Part shown: positions 37,301-51,937 of the stretch, piece by piece
Numbering within the stretch: position 1 is the stretch's first letter
Layout of the letters: each line of letters begins with the position of its first letter
Origin: Dermatophagoides farinae
Taxonomy: Eukaryota; Arthropoda; Arachnida; Sarcoptiformes; Pyroglyphidae
Direction of reading: 5' to 3'
NCBI RefSeq assembly: GCF_024713945.1
Contig: NC_134680.1
Coordinates: 3,558,001-3,622,000, forward strand
DNA: 64,000 bases
The notes under the pieces: model-generated
The model's database searches: none
What the model was told of the DNA's origin: nothing
What the model saw: the letters and a program-made list of their open reading frames with translations, nothing else
Translations under genes and position numbers: made by a program

Positions 37301-38418
37301 GGTGCTTCTATCCAATATGGAATCGATTTGACAACAACTTCCATAGCATGTGTTTGTATGGAACCAACACCATTGGATGCTGTACATTCATAGATACCTT
37401 CATCATTGAATTCTACTTTTGGAAATGTTAATGTTTTGCCATAATTTGTTTTCGTAACACCTTCTCGAATACGGCCATTTCGTTTGTACCAAGTTACCTC
37501 CGGTATCGGTGTACCACCAAATACACAATATAAATCTAGCCGTTTTCCTTTCAATGCCGGTACATTTGGTGGTGATACATATTGACGGGTTGGTGGATAA
37601 CTTGTTTGACCTGTTGTACCGGATGGTTCAACCACTAATCGTGTACGACGACCAATACGATATGTTGTTTTAAATGTTGATGTTGCACTACAAGCATAAA
37701 CAGCATCGGTCAATGTATCTTTCTGTGTTACATTTGAAAAATGTAGATTTCCTTCTGGATCAACAGAAAGACGTGATGAATTAATACCGTTGATTAATGC
37801 ACCGGAATCGGATTGTATAATCCAAAATACTTGTGGTTTTGGATAACCGGTAGGTGGATGGCATGGTATTGTATATGGTTCACCTTCTGTTGCATGTACA
37901 ACAGATATTTCATTACTTGAAAATGAATTCAATTCAGCTTTTTTTAGATAAACAGCATTTGACACTGAACGGCCATGTTTATTTTCGGCAAAACATTGAT
38001 AAAGACCTTCATCTATCGCTTGTGGTTTTGTAAATACCAATGAACCACGTCTTGGTTGTTGCGTAATGCGTTTATCATATGCAACATAACTGAATTCAAT
38101 ACCATTTTTTTTCCATGAATATGTTGGTTCAGGATTTCCTTTAGCTTCACATTCCAATACGAATGGTCGTTCAGCTTGTTCAGCATCTGAACCTTGAAAT
38201 ACTTCAAATAATTTTTCATGCGGTGGTTGTTTAATCATTGTTGGTGGTGATTGTAGAGCATCCACTTTGACTATTAATATCGTTGCTGGCCAAATCATTA
38301 TTATGATGGCCATTAAGTTCTTCATCATCATGATGTCTGATTTTCTTCTTCTTTTTCTTCCTCTTTGGTTATTTATATTTTTATCATCGTTATTATTATT
38401 GTTATCATCGTTTTCCAT
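34355..38418 (-). CDS. Nrg: Neuroglian, L1-family cell adhesion molecule
   Basis: A homophilic adhesion receptor for axon guidance and septate junctions. Coding exons are 38418-35142, 35056-34898, 34828-34478 and 34413-34355, giving 1281 aa. A hydrophobic signal region (MMMKNLMAIIIMIWPATILI, about 29-50) follows a polar start. Six Ig domains and five FNIII repeats (the first beginning VPNSPKIISVECDD) come next, then a TM segment at about 1160-1184 (WFITMMCAIALIIVAVVLV). The cytoplasmic tail has KRNRGGKYSVHEKE, DYEEAGFNEY and the ankyrin-binding FIGEY (1258-1262). The last exon adds PKKKRDDVQSPTGIATFV, ending like the fly neuronal form (ATYV), a possible PDZ ligand. A strong acceptor TTTCATTACAG ends 18 bp before ATG 38418, so a leader exon lies upstream. 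ATG 38451 would be intronic. Confidence 0.95.
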
Positions 38419-41400
38419 TGTGAATGGATTATTTGATCTGTAATGAAACAAAAAACAACGGTTAGATTTTATCTGTCAATTCATAAATTTATTTTTAAAC
38501 AATAAATTTTTATGATATTTTCAACGGAAAAAAACTAATTCCGAAAAATGTGTAAATGTGAAAAATGAAGATCATAAAACCTGTGAATGAATTTCCATGA
38601 AAATTTTCATAAAAACAACTGTTAAAGTTTATGACCACATCATCATTCTCATCATCGAAAGACTTGTCTGAATCATATACAAAACAAAGTAATAAACAGT
38701 ATGAGAAGAAAAATCTCAAAAAAACTGGATCAATAATATTTATGATGATGAAAAGGCAAGAAAAACGACTGATCCATTCTGAAGGGAAAAATGTGTGCAA
38801 ATATGTATGGCCATAAAGAATGGTTCGGTTGGAACCAAACATCCATGTACATTTATATTTATGGTAAAAAAATATCCTCGTGATGATGATGATGATGATA
38901 ATGACGGTCCTTTCCAGCGAAAGAAATTATAAACAACATTTACAAGGTAACATTAAAAATAGCAAAAGAAATTGAAGATCACCAACCACAACCATAGACC
39001 AACAACATAATTTGTTGTTGTTCATGAATGATAATAATAATTTCTTTCACAGAAAAAAAATTCAAAATTTTCAAACGAAAAAAAAAATTGTTAAGATATC
39101 AATTCATATAGAGAGACAAACACATATTTTGTATATGAAATCACATCAATGATTATCATTCAATATAATTCAAATAGCCATTGACAATGATAAACACACT
39201 GTAAATGAGAGAAAAACAAAATGATTCTCAATAACAACGACAACAAATAAGACAAAGATCAAGACTTGTTATATTTACCTGACATAAACACAACGCGCAT
39301 ATGAAATTCAAAAAAAAAAAACATTTACCACATTAAATGTGAAAAAATGGATGCAATACAGAGAGAACGATAATGATAGATAATAAAATCTGATTTCGTT
39401 GATAACAAAAAAAAAGTGCAAAAATTGTCAAGTCACACACATATCATACACCATAAATAAACAAACATATCAAAATTCTCACCAAAAAAAAAAATTTGTC
39501 AATCAATATATGATCAGAGGAGAAAAAGGAGAGAGGGTCCCCCAATAATAACATAATTTCATTCGATTATTGTGTGATCAACGGACAAAGAGATAGAGTG
39601 AGAAAGACAGAAATTATTTGAGAAAAAACTATGGGAAGTGAGAGATGCAGAGAAAACGTAACATCATCATCATCATCGATTCAATTCAATGATAAATGTG
39701 ACAAACACACACACACACACATCATCTCAATCGACCAAATGTGAATAATCATGTAATTGGATCCATATCTATTTAATGTACTTCTATTCGACATTCATTA
39801 CACATCTCATTTCATTCATTACACATTATCATCAATACATCACACACATCCATAATTGAATTTTTTTAATCAAAAAAAAAAATCAATTGATAATAATCAA
39901 TCGATCGATTAATTTTAGTTTCGAGAAAAAAAAACAATAGTAAATATATAGGAAGTATTTATATATATCGAATCAAAAGATTAATAATTTGAATTTTCTG
40001 TCATACATACACTTATTTATAGTTATACCTGACAACAACAACGTCAATTTGTCATCATCATCATCATCATCATCATCATTCTCATTATTGTTGTTGTTAC
40101 TTAAAAAAAAACTCAATAAAAACAAACCTTTTTATTTTCATTCATATAAATCGCCATCAAATGAAATGTTGTCATCATCATAATAATAATAATAATAACG
40201 TTTCTAATGGTTAAAAAGAAAATCAAAAAAAAAAAAAAAAAAAATACCTAAATACGAAATGACACGAATCAGTGATATATAAAAAAAATGACAATTAACG
40301 ATAGCGATCAATAACCAATGAATGAATAATAGGTGTGTATGTGTGCGTGACATTTATCGTCAATACACCTATAATATAGACGTTAAATGAACAACAACAA
40401 CAACAACAACAACAAAAAATCCTGTTGGCATGGAAAAAATAATAATGATGATGATGAAAACGAAAAGTAAAATTCAATAGAATTTGCAGACACATGCATG
40501 CATTTTATACTGTGTGGGGGGAGAGGAAAAAGGAGAAAGAAAATAAAATAAAAAAAAATATAAAATAGAAACAAAAATATACCGAGAGCACACAAACCTA
40601 GAAGACAAAGACAGACAAAATTTTTTTTTGATGAAATAACAAAAAAACATGATGATTTTTAGAAAGAATAAATTGACAACAGAATTGATCGATCGATCAC
40701 CAACAAAATTGTGAAACAAATTTCGATTTTTTTCTGAATGCTACACAATGAATGAATTTGATGGATTGACATATATGACATTATGATATTCCGGTATATT
40801 ACACTACTGTACAGTCTACTATTAAGTATATAAAATGGTGAAGACAATGAACTTATTTGCACAAAAACAATAACTACAATACAAAAAGATTGCCTGTTGA
40901 GAAGAAAGAAAAAACCAAAAAACAAAAAAAAAAATTGACATTTCCATCAACAGGCATCACCATTATTATTTATTATTAAAGATTATGGATCAAAAGTCGG
41001 CAACATTTTTTTTCTTTGGTGACAACAATTAATATTTTAGCCATTTTTATTTCATTTCATGTTACCATCACCATATAGCATTCGATCGGTCATATCCGCA
41101 TCTGTAAATGTATGATAACCAGTGGATATTAAAGAAAAATTTTCTGTTTAAATTCATGGAAAATTATGTATGATTATATTGAATTAATATCGTTTGGTTT
41201 GTTTACATAACAGGACATACTTTGACCATCAACACACACATACACACACAGCCTGAAAAAAACATAGGACAAATATAGACATCTTAATAAAGAATGATGA
41301 TGATAATAATATTCAGGGATATTTATCAATTTGTATGATACAAGCAATCTTTAAGTGATACTTTCTGTGTTGTTTGACATGGTTGACATCTGTAAAAAAA

Positions 41401-44400
41401 ACTGTCAGTTTTATGCATAGAAAAAAATATAGCGTAGCCATATTTCATTCAGAGAAAGAGATAGAATGAACAAAAAATTCATATATTTCGATACCAGCAT
41501 ACAGATATATTTTTAATCCAAATGAATTTTGACACACAAGCATCAAAAATGGCATCGGTTGGAAGAAGGAAAAAACCCAAAAACGTTCATTATACGCACA
41601 CAGACAAACACACATAACAACAACGAGAGGGTGGTAAAATGTTGGGATACGATTGATGTTTTGGGGTGTTCCATTTTCCAATTAGATACGGTTGTTGTTG
41701 TTGTTGTCGTCGTCGTCGTCGTTAAACTGACAAGAATTTTTCTCCTCATTCATGAGGCTCTGTGGTTGTGACATAGATGACAATAATTTTTGGTTTTAGA
41801 TATCATACGTTTAGCGATTATGAACAATCATGAATCATCCGAAATAAAGTTTTCAGAGAGAAACCAATTTTTCACACACACACACACACACACAGGACAA
41901 ACACACATTTTCAATCATTTGAACAGCACACAGCACCAGAACCGATCCAAATTAATGAATGATCCTAATTTTAGTAATATGCTGGTAGTAGTCATTCTGG
42001 TGTTGTTGTCAATGCACCATCGAGCAAACACAAACCATCATAAGAATTGAAAATTTACATTCAAAGTTACAACAATAACGATGATGATGACAACAACCAA
42101 ACAAAACCTAATCAAACAAAAACACCATATGACCGTAACTAATAAATGACATAAACTATAAACTACATAATATAGCAGTGGGAATCAAAAAAAAAAAAAA
42201 AAAAATCTCAACAAAAATTAAATTAAATATCATTCGACCTTAACGATGAAGACGAGGAATAACATTTGTAAACGTACCATTAATGGTGAATGATAAATGA
42301 ATGAACGAATGAATGAATGAATGGATGGATTTAATTCAATTGAATCGTGAATTAAAAAATGTTATTAAATACTTACATAGAGAATATTAAACACTTGGTT
42401 ACCATATTCTTGCATCATCATTAACAACAACAACAATGGATCGAAATTCATTTTGGAAACCATCAAAAAATATGACTAACAGCAACAATTGTAGTAAATA
42501 TCAATGACGTATTTGAATATACACACCTACCCACCACTGAGCCATGAATAAAATGATATTTATAAAATGAGATTCTGGCACACAAAAACATGGCATATCC
42601 GCCTACACAAAACATTATTATTACTGTTTTTCTTTGTTTCTGATGCTATATCAGTGTTCGTCATCATCATCATAGAGATTTAAATTATATGATAAAATGT
42701 ACAAAAACAAAGTTTGAGAATAAACGAAAAAGAATTCATTACCCTTACACGATCAAATGGTGAACAAAAGATAAAAACAAAAAAATTAAACGATAGTACG
42801 GCTAGCTATATGGTTGAATGGAACAACAAATATACAAATAATCACCACCATCACTACCACCGAATACGAATTACGATAATAGCTTTTTATTAACCCGTTT
42901 CATAATCATCATCAACATCATAATCATTATATTGTCTGTTTTCAATTTCGAAAATGAGAAATTAGAAAAAAAATTCTCATCGATGTTCATTATAATCATC
43001 ATCGTCATTCATTATTATTATTGTTTAAACATTCACATTCACATTGTCTAATGTGATTGTAATAATCCTTTTTTTTCAGCTTTTGCTGCCGTTGCTCTAA
43101 CAACTTATTCATTCATAGCAATGAAGAGCGAAAAAAGTCATTTACTTTTGTATAAGTCAAGAATATTGACATAAGAATGATGATGAATCAAAAAAAAAAT
43201 CATTTCACATTGTCTGTCACAAAAAATTTTGTATGTTTGTTTGTCGTTGTCATCATCATCATTATTAATCATCAAACGTTGATGGATAATATTATCATCA
43301 TCAACATCATTTAAAATAGAATTGCAACACATGAAACGACAATCATCATCATCATCGACAATGATTGTGTTGATGATGATGATGATGATGGTGGCATCAA
43401 AAATAAAAAAGTAACAAACAGAATAATATTTAAAAAAAATGTATGAATGAATGTTAAGTAAACATTGAAAAGACATCGACCGGAATATAGAAGAAATAAA
43501 GAAAGAGATAGAGAAATCTATGAAGGCCATGATTTTATTGTAAAGATGCCTACTATCATCATCATCATCATCAGTAGTAGTAAAATATTACAATGTCAAT
43601 TCATTATATGTGTGTATTTATTACAAACACTTGCACACACATGCAATATTTATTTTTTTTTGTATGATAATCTAAAAAAAATTGACAACCGACAAATGCA
43701 GACAGACAAAACAAAAAATAATTTTTTTTTTAAATTTAAAATTATTCATCACACCTGAATGATCGACAATGATGATGATGATGATATCAATGGTATTCAT
43801 TCATTCATTCATCTAGCAAATCATCAAATCGATCGAACCCAAACAACAACAACAAAAGGATTATTCAATATTAAGTAAAGAATTTTTTTCCTGTTCTTCT
43901 ACAAATTGAATTTTCTACATAATATCTTTAATGTTTGTTTGATCAAAAATCAAAATCAAAAGGAAAAAAAATTACACAAGTTTTACCTGAAAAAAGGTGG
44001 TACTACACACAGAATTGTTGTACCTGTTGTTTAACGAAAAAAAAATCACTAAACGTCGAAAAATGATGATCATCGAAACTGGTTTTTAGTAATAAGAAAA
44101 AATAAAATAAAAATCCAGAAACTAACCATACCACCTTCATCATCATCATCTTCATTGTCGAACTATGCGTGGTGGTCGTCAAACGAATGAATGGAAAAAA
44201 GGCCATGTGGAAAGAAACGAAAACATCAACAAGCTCTTAAATCAAAAGAAGAATGATGATCGAAAAATAATATAAAAAAGATTTAACAGGCAATCAAAAA
44301 CACAATGGATTTGTTTTTTTCTTTATTTTTGGTTGTAGATCAAAACACCGAAAACAAAAACCACGAAAAACAAAAATCCTGAAAACAAAAATGTAGAAAA

Positions 44401-47400
44401 TGGCTTGTTCCCTTAATTATATTCGAACAAACTGAATGAAGTCAAAGATAATATAAATAAGTGTAATAAGTGATCACGTTTCATATTTGGGTCATATCAT
44501 CATTCATTGATCATGAATTGCCTTGAATTATAAACAGTAAATCAAAAAAAAAACTAAAATCCAAAAAAAATAAGCAAACAACATGCAATCAATCAAAGGA
44601 AATAATATTGGATCCAAACTATTATGAGTAGTTTTTTTCTGCCACCACAAGAGCAAATATTACTAAAGGCAAAATCAAACATTTCATTTATGATGATCAA
44701 TGATTTTTTTTTCTCAAATATAAAATAAAATTACCCTCAATTGAATCGTTGCAGTTTAATAGAAAAAAAAATGGTGTTAGCAATATGATGATGTGTGATA
44801 TAATAATCATCATCATCATCAAATTGAAATGCAAAGGCAACAACAACAGCCATAATATTGATGCTGTGACCAAGGGCAACAATCTATAAATCAAACAAAA
44901 CATACACAAGGCAATCATTAATGAAAAGAAAAACAAAATTTGTAACCGAAAATTTGGATTATTTGGTACCAAAAAAAAAAAAAAAAAAATATTTATACTC
45001 TAAAGCTATATGCAATTATTACACAAACACAAACATCCCCACATATATTCATAATAGTTGAACAAAATTAAATTCAGAATAACCACAACAATTTTTTTTT
45101 GTTATGTTTTCATGTTTTTCATAACCAAACATTAGTTTAATAATATCTGTTGATATGTGGTCTGGAAATGTCAGTGGAAACATTCATATTCTCAATCCAA
45201 TTCAAATTTCAACATTCTATTGAAAAAATAAAAATTTATTTAATGTGCATGCACGCATGTGTAAAAAGATTGTATTTATAATAAAAAAAAATTTTCTTTT
45301 GATTTCGTTATGTTAACAATCAATCACAAATCACTGATCAATAATCTTGTTACAAATTGATCAATTGGATACAAACACACACACAAACACACATTGTTCA
45401 TTCAATAATTGATCAATTTCCGATCGATCAACATCATCCATACACATATGGTGATGTTGAAAAAAAAATTTAAAATAAATATTTGTTTTAATTGAACAAT
45501 TTCTCTTTTTCAATTCCATTTCATTGTTGATTCTGTTCAAAAATGAAATGAAATGGCAAAGTTGAAATTTTCATTTTCAGTACAATTGTACTTGTTGTTG
45601 TCGACAAACTTTGTCGATGTTTGAACTAAACTGCTGACATGATCGATCTTGTTAACCAAAACAATTAGAATAAATCGAATCGAAAAAATCAAAAAAAAAA
45701 AAAAAAAAAATATACAATGGATAAACAAAATATTTACGGGAAAACAGACGATTATCAAAATAATCGAGTTATCAGAAAAGGTCATCCAAATGACCAAGCA
45801 AACAAACCAAAAAAAAAAATTCTGATATCTAAAAACCTTTTGAATGGGCAATCAAGATAAACAAATGATTTTTTCCTTCTTTCACATTATTCATCAAAAT
45901 GGCCATGATTTATGACAATTTCACATCAATCAGTTTTCTCACTCAAAAATGATGCTAATAATGATGATAAAAAAAACCATCGATCAATCCATCATCATTG
46001 TCATTAATTGTCATTAACATTTCAAATTTAAAAAAAATGATAGGATATTCTCACTAGATCTAAAAATGATTTCATGGTCATTTTTTTCATTCATAAAATT
46101 TTTCGCATTAAAAACTAGTTTTTTAAAAACTTCTTTTCAAAAAAAAAACAAAATATTCAAATTATCAGTAAAAAAAAAATGATCTTCAAAAAGAACAACA
46201 TGGGTAAAGAAAGCGATAAAGAAAGAATGAAAAAAAACTTAAAATTTTCTTCACATTCAAAGTTGGATTGTATAATTTCTGAAGAAAATTCGGAATTTTT
46301 TTCTTTCTTCTTTACCCAATATATATCATATATATGATGATGACCTATATTGACCGATGAACTTTCGAAACACCGTAAATCGGATAGAGAGAGAGAGAGA
46401 GATAGCGGGAAAAAAATAAATGACCACATTCATATATTATATGATAATGATAATCAAACAGACGAACCAATGAACCAAGAAACAAAAGAATAATGCTTTA
46501 TTATCATCATTATCATTATGGATATGGCGCCATCATAATCATCAAAAATGGCTAGGTTCTATCACTTACACACTTATGCACAATAACCGGTATTATGGTA
46601 ATAATAATTGGGATGATTTGATCCGGTGTGTGTATGTTATATAACTTTAACAACATCTATGGTAACACAACAAACTATAATATTCTTTTTCATACACCTT
46701 GAAAAATAAAATTTTTATCCCGACAGATACATCCATAAATCATCATGTAGAAAAGATTGATGAAGATTAATCCGAATATATAAAGAAAAACCAATTTATG
46801 ACAAACCGAAAATTCAAAACACATAAAATAATAAAATAAAAAAAAGGATTGTCATCATCATATTTTCCACATACCGGAAAAACAGCGTGGGTATGGTTCT
46901 GAATATACAAATACAGATAAAAAAAAGGTGAAAATAATAATAATAAAACTCAATCAATTCCTTGTTATTGAAGGTTATTGAAGAAAAAAAAATTCAATAA
47001 AGCAAGTTAATTTTTGACCTCGAAAAAACGATGATGATTCGTGACGAATTATTTCACGAAGTAACGAACAAAATCATGCATTCCAACATTCAATTTTAGG
47101 TTTTTTTTTGCGAAAAGAATAGATATAAAATGATCGGTGATCATGTGTATAGATAGAAGCATAACTATTATATCAACAAGTGTGCATAAACTATCAATAA
47201 TGATGACCGTGATGTTCGAATAAATCGAAAAAATACTGACTATTTTGACTATCTTCTGTATAAAAACATTCGAAAATTCGATTCTATGTCCACAATATTC
47301 GAATTATATTATATTCGACATTATAATTATTATTATTGGATTGGATTGGATTTAATCAATTATATTTCGCAAAGAAAAAAAATGATAATGATGACTGACA

Positions 47401-49316
47401 ACCCGATATTTGAATCACAATCACATACATACACTTACCAAATATATGTAAGAATTGAATTTAAATGAATTTAAAAATGATGATTATTAAAGACTAGCTG
47501 TCATAAATATATATGATGATGATGATGATGATGAACGAATGATGGACACCCACATTGAATTCAAAATAAGAATGAGTGAATTGACCGAATCACTATACTT
47601 TAATCAATACTTTGATAACAGGTACTATTTGTTCTATAGTGAATTCCAATCAATCAATCAAACATTGAAAAATAGAGGAAAAAAATTTGAAGAAAACTTG
47701 TTTCATTCAAAATCTTCAAAAAAAAAAAAAAAATCGATCAATCAATCAAATAATGATCATCAAAATGAACTGAATGAAAACAAAAAACAAAACAAACAAA
47801 ATTAAAATCAATAAAAAAAACGGGTCATCATGATTTTTTTTATTCGGGTAGAGAGACAAAAAAAATGAAAAAGAAACCGCAATTTTATTTCGGGCGGTGT
47901 CCGAATATAATAATAACTGTTGAAATGAAATGCAGGAACACTTTTTTTAGAAATTCGAATTCATTTTCAATCATCATCATCATTATCAATTGTCCAATGT
48001 TGTGTGTTGTTGTTGTTGTTGATATAAATAATAAACACTTAATAAACAAACATACCAGGTGTATTTTCAATTTACAACATTCAGGTGAAATTGATGGCAA
48101 TGTTCTTCAATGAGTCAATCTTTGTTGAGTTGTTATCGTTGTCGAAGAATTTTTTCTTTTAAATTTTTTTTCTACTTCTTGGAACAGCTGTAAATATTTT
48201 GAGCGATGGTCAATGGATTTTTTTTCCAAGCACAAAATTGCCACTAAAGATATTGTTGACCGTTGTTAAACGTGGTCAAACATTCGATGAAATCAAATGG
48301 TCAAGATCGACCGTTTTCATTTATAATAAACAAAAAATATAGAGCACAAAAAAAAATTTTTCAATAGAAACCATTCAGCAGCTGCTTCGGTAATATGGAA
48401 AAAATGTACCACTTACCAAATCACACACAGTGCCGATCATCAAATGTTTTATTCTCGTTGTTGTTGTCGGTTCACTTCGGTTCGGTATATATGGTGGATT
48501 CAAAAACAGAAAGAAAATCTCTTTCGAGTTATTGCTTAGAGCTAGGTCATCTTCATCAAGTGTGTTATATACAGTGAACTTTTTTGTTCAATACAAAAAA
48601 AAACGAGAAAATATATCAAACTGTGGTATCATCGGTTAGTAGTTGGTGGGTATTATCGGGATTCGAATTTTTTCAATGCACACACACGCACACACACACA
48701 CACTGAATTCAATTGTTCAATGAAATGACTAAGGGCGGCAAACTGGATTGTGCTGTGACTGACAGGACCAAAAAAAAAATGAAAGAAATTATAAATTGCT
48801 GGCTACAAATCGCTGTAGAAGTAGTAGCTATTTACGATACATAACAGATATATGGATTCTACTACTAGCACATCTGATAGGATCCTTTAAGTGATCTTCT
48901 TTTTTTCTGACGGATATTGAATTGTATCGAAAGATGCAAAAAAGCAGAAGCATTCTATTCAAGTATTTTTTTCCATCAATTGTAGCTGTTGTTGTTGAGG
49001 TATCCATCAACACACACCTTCATTGGATTTTGGCTACACCTTTCTTTTTAAATAAAAAATGAAAATAAGCGCTTGCGCAAATCAAAATTATATCCAACAC
49101 CCTTAATGAAAAAAAAGTGTTTGGATATCCACCCTTGTTGTTGTTGTTGTGATGTTATGATATTGATGTTGATGTTTGAATTTCGAATATATTGTTAATG
49201 ATGTTCTAATCGAATTTTATTTGATATGAGTCATCATTATGATATCATACCATCATGAATGATGCAAATAATTCGATGTGTAGTGGATGCCTCGAGAAAA
49301 AACCACATTTCACAAT
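38419..49316. other. Long low-complexity region upstream of neuroglian
   Basis: About 11 kb dominated by A/T homopolymers, (ATC/GAT)n, (CA)n and (AAC)n runs. The open frames are short and low in complexity. Because an acceptor precedes the neuroglian ATG, at least part must be its 5' leader intron(s). Candidate minus-strand donors preceded by CAG occur near 39283, 40030 and 43987, none provable. Regulatory elements for a neural gene are expected here but none can be named. Confidence 0.5.
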
Positions 49317-49320
49317 TTAA

Positions 49321-49614
49321 GGGGGATAGGAAGTATAGAGGGCGCAAAAAAAACACATTTTTTGTTAAATGATTGCTCTTTAATGAAACGTCCGAAATTT
49401 TTGAAATTTACCTATTTAATTATTTTGGAGTCCTAGAATAATTTAACATAAACAAAAAATAAAAAATATTTATACATCAATATGAAACAATCAGTTGAAA
49501 ATCAGCTGTTCAAAAAGCATGGTCGGCGTGATATCTTAAGAACCGTAGCTCGGAATTTGATGAAATTTTCGGGAATTATGGACAGGATTAGTGGTTATCG
49601 TGAGTGACTAAATC
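49321..49614 (+). repeat. Left terminal inverted repeat, 294 bp
   Basis: This arm starts GGGGGATAGGAAGTATAGAG and pairs with 49735-50028. Differences are mostly scattered single substitutions, plus a more divergent patch near 49415-49440. Confidence 0.9.
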
Positions 49615-49734
49615 GTTATATATCTCCAAGGAGAAGGGCATTTTTGGACCAATTGAAACTTAGGGTTGAAAAATTAACAGTTTTTTTCTTCACATTCAGG
49701 CTAATATCCGCCATAATATCCGGTTGTGAGCCAT

Positions 49735-50028
49735 GATTTAGTCACTCACGATAGCCGCTAATTCTGTCCATAATTCCTGAAAATTTCATCAAATTCTGAG
49801 CTACGGTTCTTAAGATATCACGCGGACCATGTTTTTTGTACAGCTGATTTTCAACTGATTGTTTCATATTGATGTATAAATATTTTTTATTTTTTGTTTA
49901 TGTTAAATTATTCTAGGGACCCTAAATAATTACATAAGTAAGTTTCAAAAACTTCGGACGTTTCATTGAAGAGCAATCATTTAACAAAAAATGCGTTTTT
50001 TTTGCGCCCTCTACAGTTCCTATCCCCC
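49735..50028 (-). repeat. Right terminal inverted repeat, 294 bp
   Basis: This is the inverted copy of 49321-49614; it ends CTACAGTTCCTATCCCCC and is followed by TTAA. Confidence 0.9.
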
Positions 50029-50032
50029 TTAA

Positions 50033-51070
50033 GAAATGATGTTTTTTTTTGTCAATTGCATCAGTTTTTATGTTTATATATGAATCAACAATAAGAGAAA
50101 AAGAGAGAGAGAGAGAGAGTTTCCGGTTGCCAATTGCTTCGAAATTATCTCACATACAAATAATCCAATGGATGACATGAGAAATTAAAGGAAAAAAAAA
50201 ATTTGGCAGCAGCTATATCTCATTTCAATCAATCGTTGATAATCGCTTACTAACCTAAATATTATATTCCTAAGAAAGATATGATAATCAAAGACAATCA
50301 ATGAGTCATCCATTTTGAATTTGAATTTAAATAATTACTATTGGCAACGAAAATCTCGATACTGATACTAACGGATTAATGCCAATCCGATTAATTCCGA
50401 TGTTTAATAATAATAAAAAAAATAGATTAATTAATCAGCTTATCAGCTTATATTATCCAAAAAGGATTATCAAAATCGAATCCACCAGAAAAAATAGATT
50501 ACAGATGATCATTGTTAGCCGTTTTTGTAAAGAAACAAAAAACAAACAATTTTATCGATTGAAGAATTGCGAACAAATTGTCAAATTAAATTGAAATTTT
50601 TATTTTTATTTTTCATGAAACAAATATTCAGTATAATATTTAAGAAATAATTTAATCGTTTTTTGTTTTGTTTTCATTTTGTCGATTCATCAAATCAATA
50701 ATATTTTGATTGGTTATCATTGATTGGTACACGTGTGGTTGTGCCAGTGAATTGTCGGTAATTTCAATCGAAAAAAAATTGAATTCCATTTTCGTTTGAC
50801 TTATTTGAAATATTTCGAAGACGTTGATCGATAAAACACACACACACAAACATGGTGGCAATGTTAATGAGAAAAAAACGGTAATAGTGATGATGAAATG
50901 GAGAAAAAAAATTAATCATTTTGCCAAATGATCATCATTATGATCTTTCAAAGAAAATAAAAGGTTGAAGAAAAAAATTAATTACAAAAAAAAAAAAATC
51001 AAAATCGAACCAACAACAACTTGTTAACATTTATCGTTTTCGTGAATGAATTTTTCATTCATTCCATAAA
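50033..51070. other. AT-rich region downstream of ARL8
   Basis: About 1 kb with a (GA)n run near 50104 and short open frames on both strands (50379-50594 +, 50652-50861 -) that match nothing I know. It likely contains the ARL8 3' UTR. Confidence 0.4.
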
Positions 51071-51937
51071 TCATCGTGATGATTTTGAATGATTAATCAA
51101 CCATTGTAAAGTGATATCTAAAAAAGGAATATTCAAAAAAAAATCATTGATTATCAATACCGTATCAACATTATTTGTTTCTTACCGATATTAGTTTTAT
51201 CTTTACAGGATATTGAATAGCAACAAATTTCACGATCTGGAATCGATCCTAAATCCCTGTGCGTTTTGTAAAAACAAAAAAAAATAATGAAATTCTATCA
51301 CAATTTTATTTTATAATAAAACATACATTTGATCAATCAATTGTTTTTCATCCAATGCTCCAGATAAATCTTTTTTATTGCCAAGTACTAATACGGGTAT
51401 ACCTTCTAATTGTGGTTTAGATAATAATCCATGTAGTTCAGTTTTTGATGCATCAATTTTACTATGATCAGCTGCATCAACCATATAGCTTTTATAGATT
51501 TTGAAGAAAAAAAGTCACAGAAAATTATCATTGAATTACAATCGAATTTATAACATTGTAAACATCTTACATGATTGCTTGTACACCACGACAATATTTT
51601 TCCCACATTGAACGAAATCTTGGCTGTCCACCTATATCCCAGATTTTAATAGAAACATTTCCTTTCGTCACTTTTCTCATATTGAACCCAACCGTTGGTA
51701 TCATATCTTCAGAAAATTGACCAGTCTAACAACAAATTGAATACAAAAAAAATTGAAAGAAAAACAATTAATAATTCTTATGAAACTATAAAATTTCAGA
51801 AAATATACACATACAGCAATTACACTGACAAATGTTGATTTGCCCGAATACTGTAGGCCGACTAGTGTTAATTCAAGCTCTTCCTTCCAGAAAAGGCTTC
51901 GTAGCCAATCTAAAAAACGTTGAAATATGGCAAACAT
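51071..51937 (-). CDS. ARL8: ADP-ribosylation factor-like GTPase ARL8
   Basis: A small GTPase that couples lysosomes and synaptic-vesicle precursors to kinesins (through BORC/PLEKHM2-type partners). Exons are 51937-51815, 51725-51571, 51488-51327, 51256-51186 and 51117-51071; phases close to 185 aa (human ARL8B 186). The N-terminus [20 protein letters not shown] is the amphipathic, N-acetylated type without a myristoylated glycine. G1 is GLQYSGKS, G3 [14 protein letters not shown]4 NKKD and G5 SCKDKTNI. The tail is [16 protein letters not shown] donor-like CCG|GTAAGT near 52172 and an acceptor near 52005 suggest a leader intron upstream of the ATG. Certain identification. Confidence 0.97.

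Larger units (their letters stand above)
49317..50032. mobile_element. Foldback/MITE-type DNA transposon with TTAA target duplication
   Basis: The element proper is 49321-50028 (708 bp). The left arm 49321-49614 and right arm 49735-50028 are both 294 bp and are inverted copies of each other with few mismatches, joined by a 120-bp unique centre. The ends are GGGGGATAGG and its complement CCTATCCCCC. Both sides are flanked by TTAA (49317-49320 and 50029-50032), the target duplication typical of piggyBac-superfamily and some other elements. It has no coding capacity, so it is non-autonomous. The low divergence of the arms suggests recent activity. The superfamily is inferred from TTAA only. Confidence 0.9.

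Noticed and set aside
50652-50861. Minus-strand 69-codon frame ending near 50652 as a separate gene or ARL8 exon
   Set aside because: ARL8 is already complete at 51071 with the family's C-terminus. The frame has some protein-like character but no family match and no clear splice partner.
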